From: JBLHKW01 sp047618565
Lineage (GTDB): Bacteria; Planctomycetota; UBA1135; GCA-002686595
DNA length: 46,413 nt
Assembly (NCBI GenBank): GCA_047618565.1
Contig: JBLHKW010000014.1
Coordinates: 1-46,413 of the forward strand
Direction: 5' to 3'
Position 1 is the stretch's first letter, and each line of letters starts with the position of its first letter. Below are positions 44,454 to 46,413 of the stretch, one piece after another. The notes beneath the pieces were generated by a model. The model did no database searches and was not told the DNA's origin. It worked only from the letters and a program-made list of their open reading frames with translations. Made by a program: the position numbers and the translations under genes.

Positions 44454-44937
44454 GGTCGATCAGGTCAGCGCGTGCTGTATCTCGTTGGATTTGATGGAGT
44501 TAGGAGCATTTGATGCAATGCGCGAGCACTCTAGGCGGTCCCTGCGGGCAAGTCAAACCGCCGGTCGGCCTATCGAGTGGGGAATCTGCAGACGCCGACG
44601 GACAGCCCTTCTTCCCCTTTGGCCAGAAAACTGACCTCATCCGCTCGCTTGGGTAAACGCGCGTCCTGGCTCCAGCACTGCGGCTGCCGGAGAGCTGCCG
44701 ACCCGGAAGAAACTACACCCTCTCTGGCCATTCTCGATTGCTCTGCCCCAGCGCTCCGTGCATCTTCCGGCCTCCAACTTCTGCGGTTCTCGAGCAACCA
44801 GGCCCCGGTATGGACACTAGTCCGTATCCACCTACGGAGATTGCTCTGGTACGCCGATGATCAGTCGGTGCTGAACCCAGCGGCACACTCCCCAACCACC
44901 AGTTCGCTAACCGACAACCCGTATCCGAGGTATCTCA
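44454..44937. other. Gene-free stretch with probable structured leader of nhaA
   Basis: 484 bases between divergent gspD and nhaA. It must hold both promoters. The half near nhaA can fold: GGCCT (44769) with AGGCC (44800), a perfect TCCGTA-TCCACC-TACGGA hairpin (44821-44838), and CCGA/TCGG around 44854-44868. GAGG at 44927-44930 is the nhaA ribosome site. Composition is less G+C-rich than its surroundings. No tRNA or known motif was recognised with confidence; known nhaA-associated riboswitch classes should be tested. Confidence 0.45.
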
Positions 44938-46290
44938 GTGACCCAATCGCCGAAGAAGGGCGTCATCAACCTCCTCCAGGAGTTTTCCATCCCGCTGATC
45001 GTCGGGGTGGCCGCGGCCCTTCTGGCAGCCAACCTGGCCCCACACTGGTACCACCACTGGTTCGGTGAGGCCCATGGCGACCACTCGGACGTCTGGCAGC
45101 TGCCGTTCGCCATGTTCGGGCATCCGGTCACGATCCACTTCTTGGTGAACGACATCTTCATGGTGTTCTTCTTCGGGATCGCCGCCAAGGAGGTCACCGA
45201 GGCGACGCTCCCGGGGGGCAATCTCAGCCCGCTCAAAAAGGCCATCAACCCGCTGTTCGCGACCGTGGGCGGGGTCGTCGGACCGGTCGCCGTCTTCTTC
45301 GGCGGGGTCATGCTGGCCACCAGCATGGGCGTCTACGATGCGGCCGACACGGAGAATATGGGCCTCGTCAACCGCGGTTGGGGTATTCCGACCGCGACCG
45401 ATATCGCTCTCGCGTGGCTGATCGCGCGCGCCGTCTTCGGCCGCGGCCACCCGGCCATCAACTTCCTGCTGCTCCTGGCCGTTGCGGATGATGCGATCGG
45501 GCTAGGCATCATCGCCGTCTTCTACGGCGATGTGGCCAATCCCGCCCAGCCTCAATGGCTAGGTCTGGTGGTCGCCGCGATGGCGATCGCCTACGCGCTG
45601 CGCAAGATGGACGTGCAGAGCTGGGTTCCGTACATCTTCATCGCCGGTCCCGTGGCCTGGACCGGCCTGATGCTCGCTCACCTGCACCCGGCCCTGGCCC
45701 TGGTCGCGGTGGTGCCTTTCCTGCCAGGCCCGAAGCGCGATATCGGCATGTTCACCGCTGCTGACGAGGTCGACAAGATGGGTGCGGATCTGGCCGAGGA
45801 CCTGCACATGCATCACTCGCCCTTGCACAACTTCGAGCACAGCATGAAGGCCTTCGTGGACTTTGGCCTGTTCTTCTTCGCCATGGCCAACGCTGGCGTC
45901 GAGATGGCCGGAATCGGCGCGATGACCTGGATCATCCTGGGCTCGCTAGTCGTGGGCAAGACGCTCGGCGTCACCCTCCTGGGGCTGATGGCCATGGGGC
46001 TCGGATTCCCCCTGCCCGCGCGCATGGGAGTGAAGGAGCTGGCCATGGCGGGCTTCATCGCTGCCCTGGGCCTCACCGTGGCATTGTTTGTGGCCGGCGC
46101 GGCCTTCCCGATGGACGCGGACCTTCGTGGTCAGGCCAAGATGGGCGCCCTGATGTCCGGCTTCGTCGCCCTCGCGGCGATCCTCATCGGTCGCATGTTC
46201 GGCTTCAACAAGCCGGCTCCGGAGGCCGAGAGGACGCCCCCGGCGGCCGAGTCGAAGCCTGAAGATGAGCCGATGATGGCCCAGGTCTAG
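44938..46290 (+). CDS. nhaA: NhaA-family Na+/H+ antiporter
   Basis: 450 residues from GTG 44938, preceded by GAGG; longer than E. coli NhaA (388). Eleven or twelve membrane helices are visible. VNDIFMVFFFGIAAKEV, WGIPTATDIALAWLIAR and the ion-binding pair in LLLAVADDAIGLGIIAVFY (the two adjacent Asp) are the family features. It exchanges Na+ or Li+ for protons. Peculiar features are a His-rich loop after the first helix (HWYHHWFGEAHGDHSD), a second His stretch near residue 290 (DLHMHHSPLHNFEHS) and a Pro/Glu-rich tail. It diverges from gspD and has a long leader. Confidence 0.9.
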   Translation: MTQSPKKGVINLLQEFSIPLIVGVAAALLAANLAPHWYHHWFGEAHGDHSDVWQLPFAMFGHPVTIHFLVNDIFMVFFFGIAAKEVTEATLPGGNLSPLKKAINPLFATVGGVVGPVAVFFGGVMLATSMGVYDAADTENMGLVNRGWGIPTATDIALAWLIARAVFGRGHPAINFLLLLAVADDAIGLGIIAVFYGDVANPAQPQWLGLVVAAMAIAYALRKMDVQSWVPYIFIAGPVAWTGLMLAHLHPALALVAVVPFLPGPKRDIGMFTAADEVDKMGADLAEDLHMHHSPLHNFEHSMKAFVDFGLFFFAMANAGVEMAGIGAMTWIILGSLVVGKTLGVTLLGLMAMGLGFPLPARMGVKELAMAGFIAALGLTVALFVAGAAFPMDADLRGQAKMGALMSGFVALAAILIGRMFGFNKPAPEAERTPPAAESKPEDEPMMAQV

Positions 46291-46350
46291 CCCGAATAAT
46301 TCATGAAGACGCGGCCCAAACGCGACGACGGGCCGGCTTCGCCGTCCTTT

Positions 46351-46413
46351 CGGCTTCTGGCGGCACTTCTCGCGCGTTGGCATCCTCGACGACCCGTAAG
46401 GGTCGCCTCCGGG
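46351..46413. repeat. Terminal palindromic element, left-hand part (downstream of nhaA)
   Basis: CGGCTTCTGGCGGCACTTCT begins an arm (46351-46381) that is the reverse complement of 52-82, with 28 of 31 bases matching. The inner CGACCC-GTAA-GGGTCG hairpin is at 46390-46405. Bases 46363-46413 equal bases 1-51 exactly. It lies 60 bases after the nhaA stop and could serve as its terminator. Confidence 0.75.

Noticed and set aside
44454..44937. A tRNA or other standard RNA gene
   Set aside because: No T-loop consensus (GGTTCRANNCC) or acceptor pairing was found; the same is true for the other gaps in the window.
44577..45068. 163-residue plus-strand frame across the nhaA leader
   Set aside because: It overlaps the nhaA start in another frame and has no protein-like pattern.

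Overview
The window is 46 kb of high-G+C DNA (roughly two thirds G+C by eye) carrying ordinary chromosomal genes. They cover central metabolism, tRNA modification, translation, a type II secretion (T2SS) operon, and several large secreted or membrane-anchored proteins of unknown job. The gene types point to a Planctomycetota-like bacterium: an ECF sigma factor fused to a membrane anchor and carboxypeptidase-regulatory-like repeats, a secreted PQQ-type propeller, HEAT proteins ending in a W-x-x-W-W tail, a rhomboid with a helical tail, and a dimeric eukaryote-type NADP isocitrate dehydrogenase. That assignment is inference; there is no rRNA in the window. Starts are often GTG or TTG, and many genes lack a clear Shine-Dalgarno sequence.

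Left part (1-8.5 kb): yajC on the minus strand diverges from mnmA, which is translationally coupled to a large von Willebrand (VWA) membrane protein. Next come two HEAT-repeat proteins around a small TPR protein, a compound palindromic repeat region (7105-7468), and an SprA-like HExxH protein.

Central metabolism (8.7-13.5 kb and 23.8-25.9 kb): icd, mdh, fumC, then sucCD, give five TCA-cycle genes in 17 kb. A divergent bL34 gene follows fumC. A YgiQ-type radical SAM gene (13550-15393) is broken in four places and carries a heptanucleotide tandem repeat. Between the two TCA groups lie a PQQ-propeller protein, a BtuCDF/FecBCD-type ABC importer, a two-domain dCTP deaminase and the sigma-factor fusion.

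Right part (25.9-46.4 kb): a SMUG1-type uracil-DNA glycosylase with a small Cys-rich partner; a protein built of three copies of one helical domain; then a mostly plus-strand run of mnmD, tatA, mobA, a polyprenyl diphosphate synthase, folD, a rhomboid protease, a large secreted protein and serS. The minus-strand operon gspD-E-F-G-H-I-J converges on serS. A divergent nhaA with a long, probably structured leader closes the window.

The two window ends are the same 51 bases and fall inside one long hairpin. So the contig either closes on itself in assembly or, more likely given the chromosomal gene content, breaks at a dispersed palindromic repeat.
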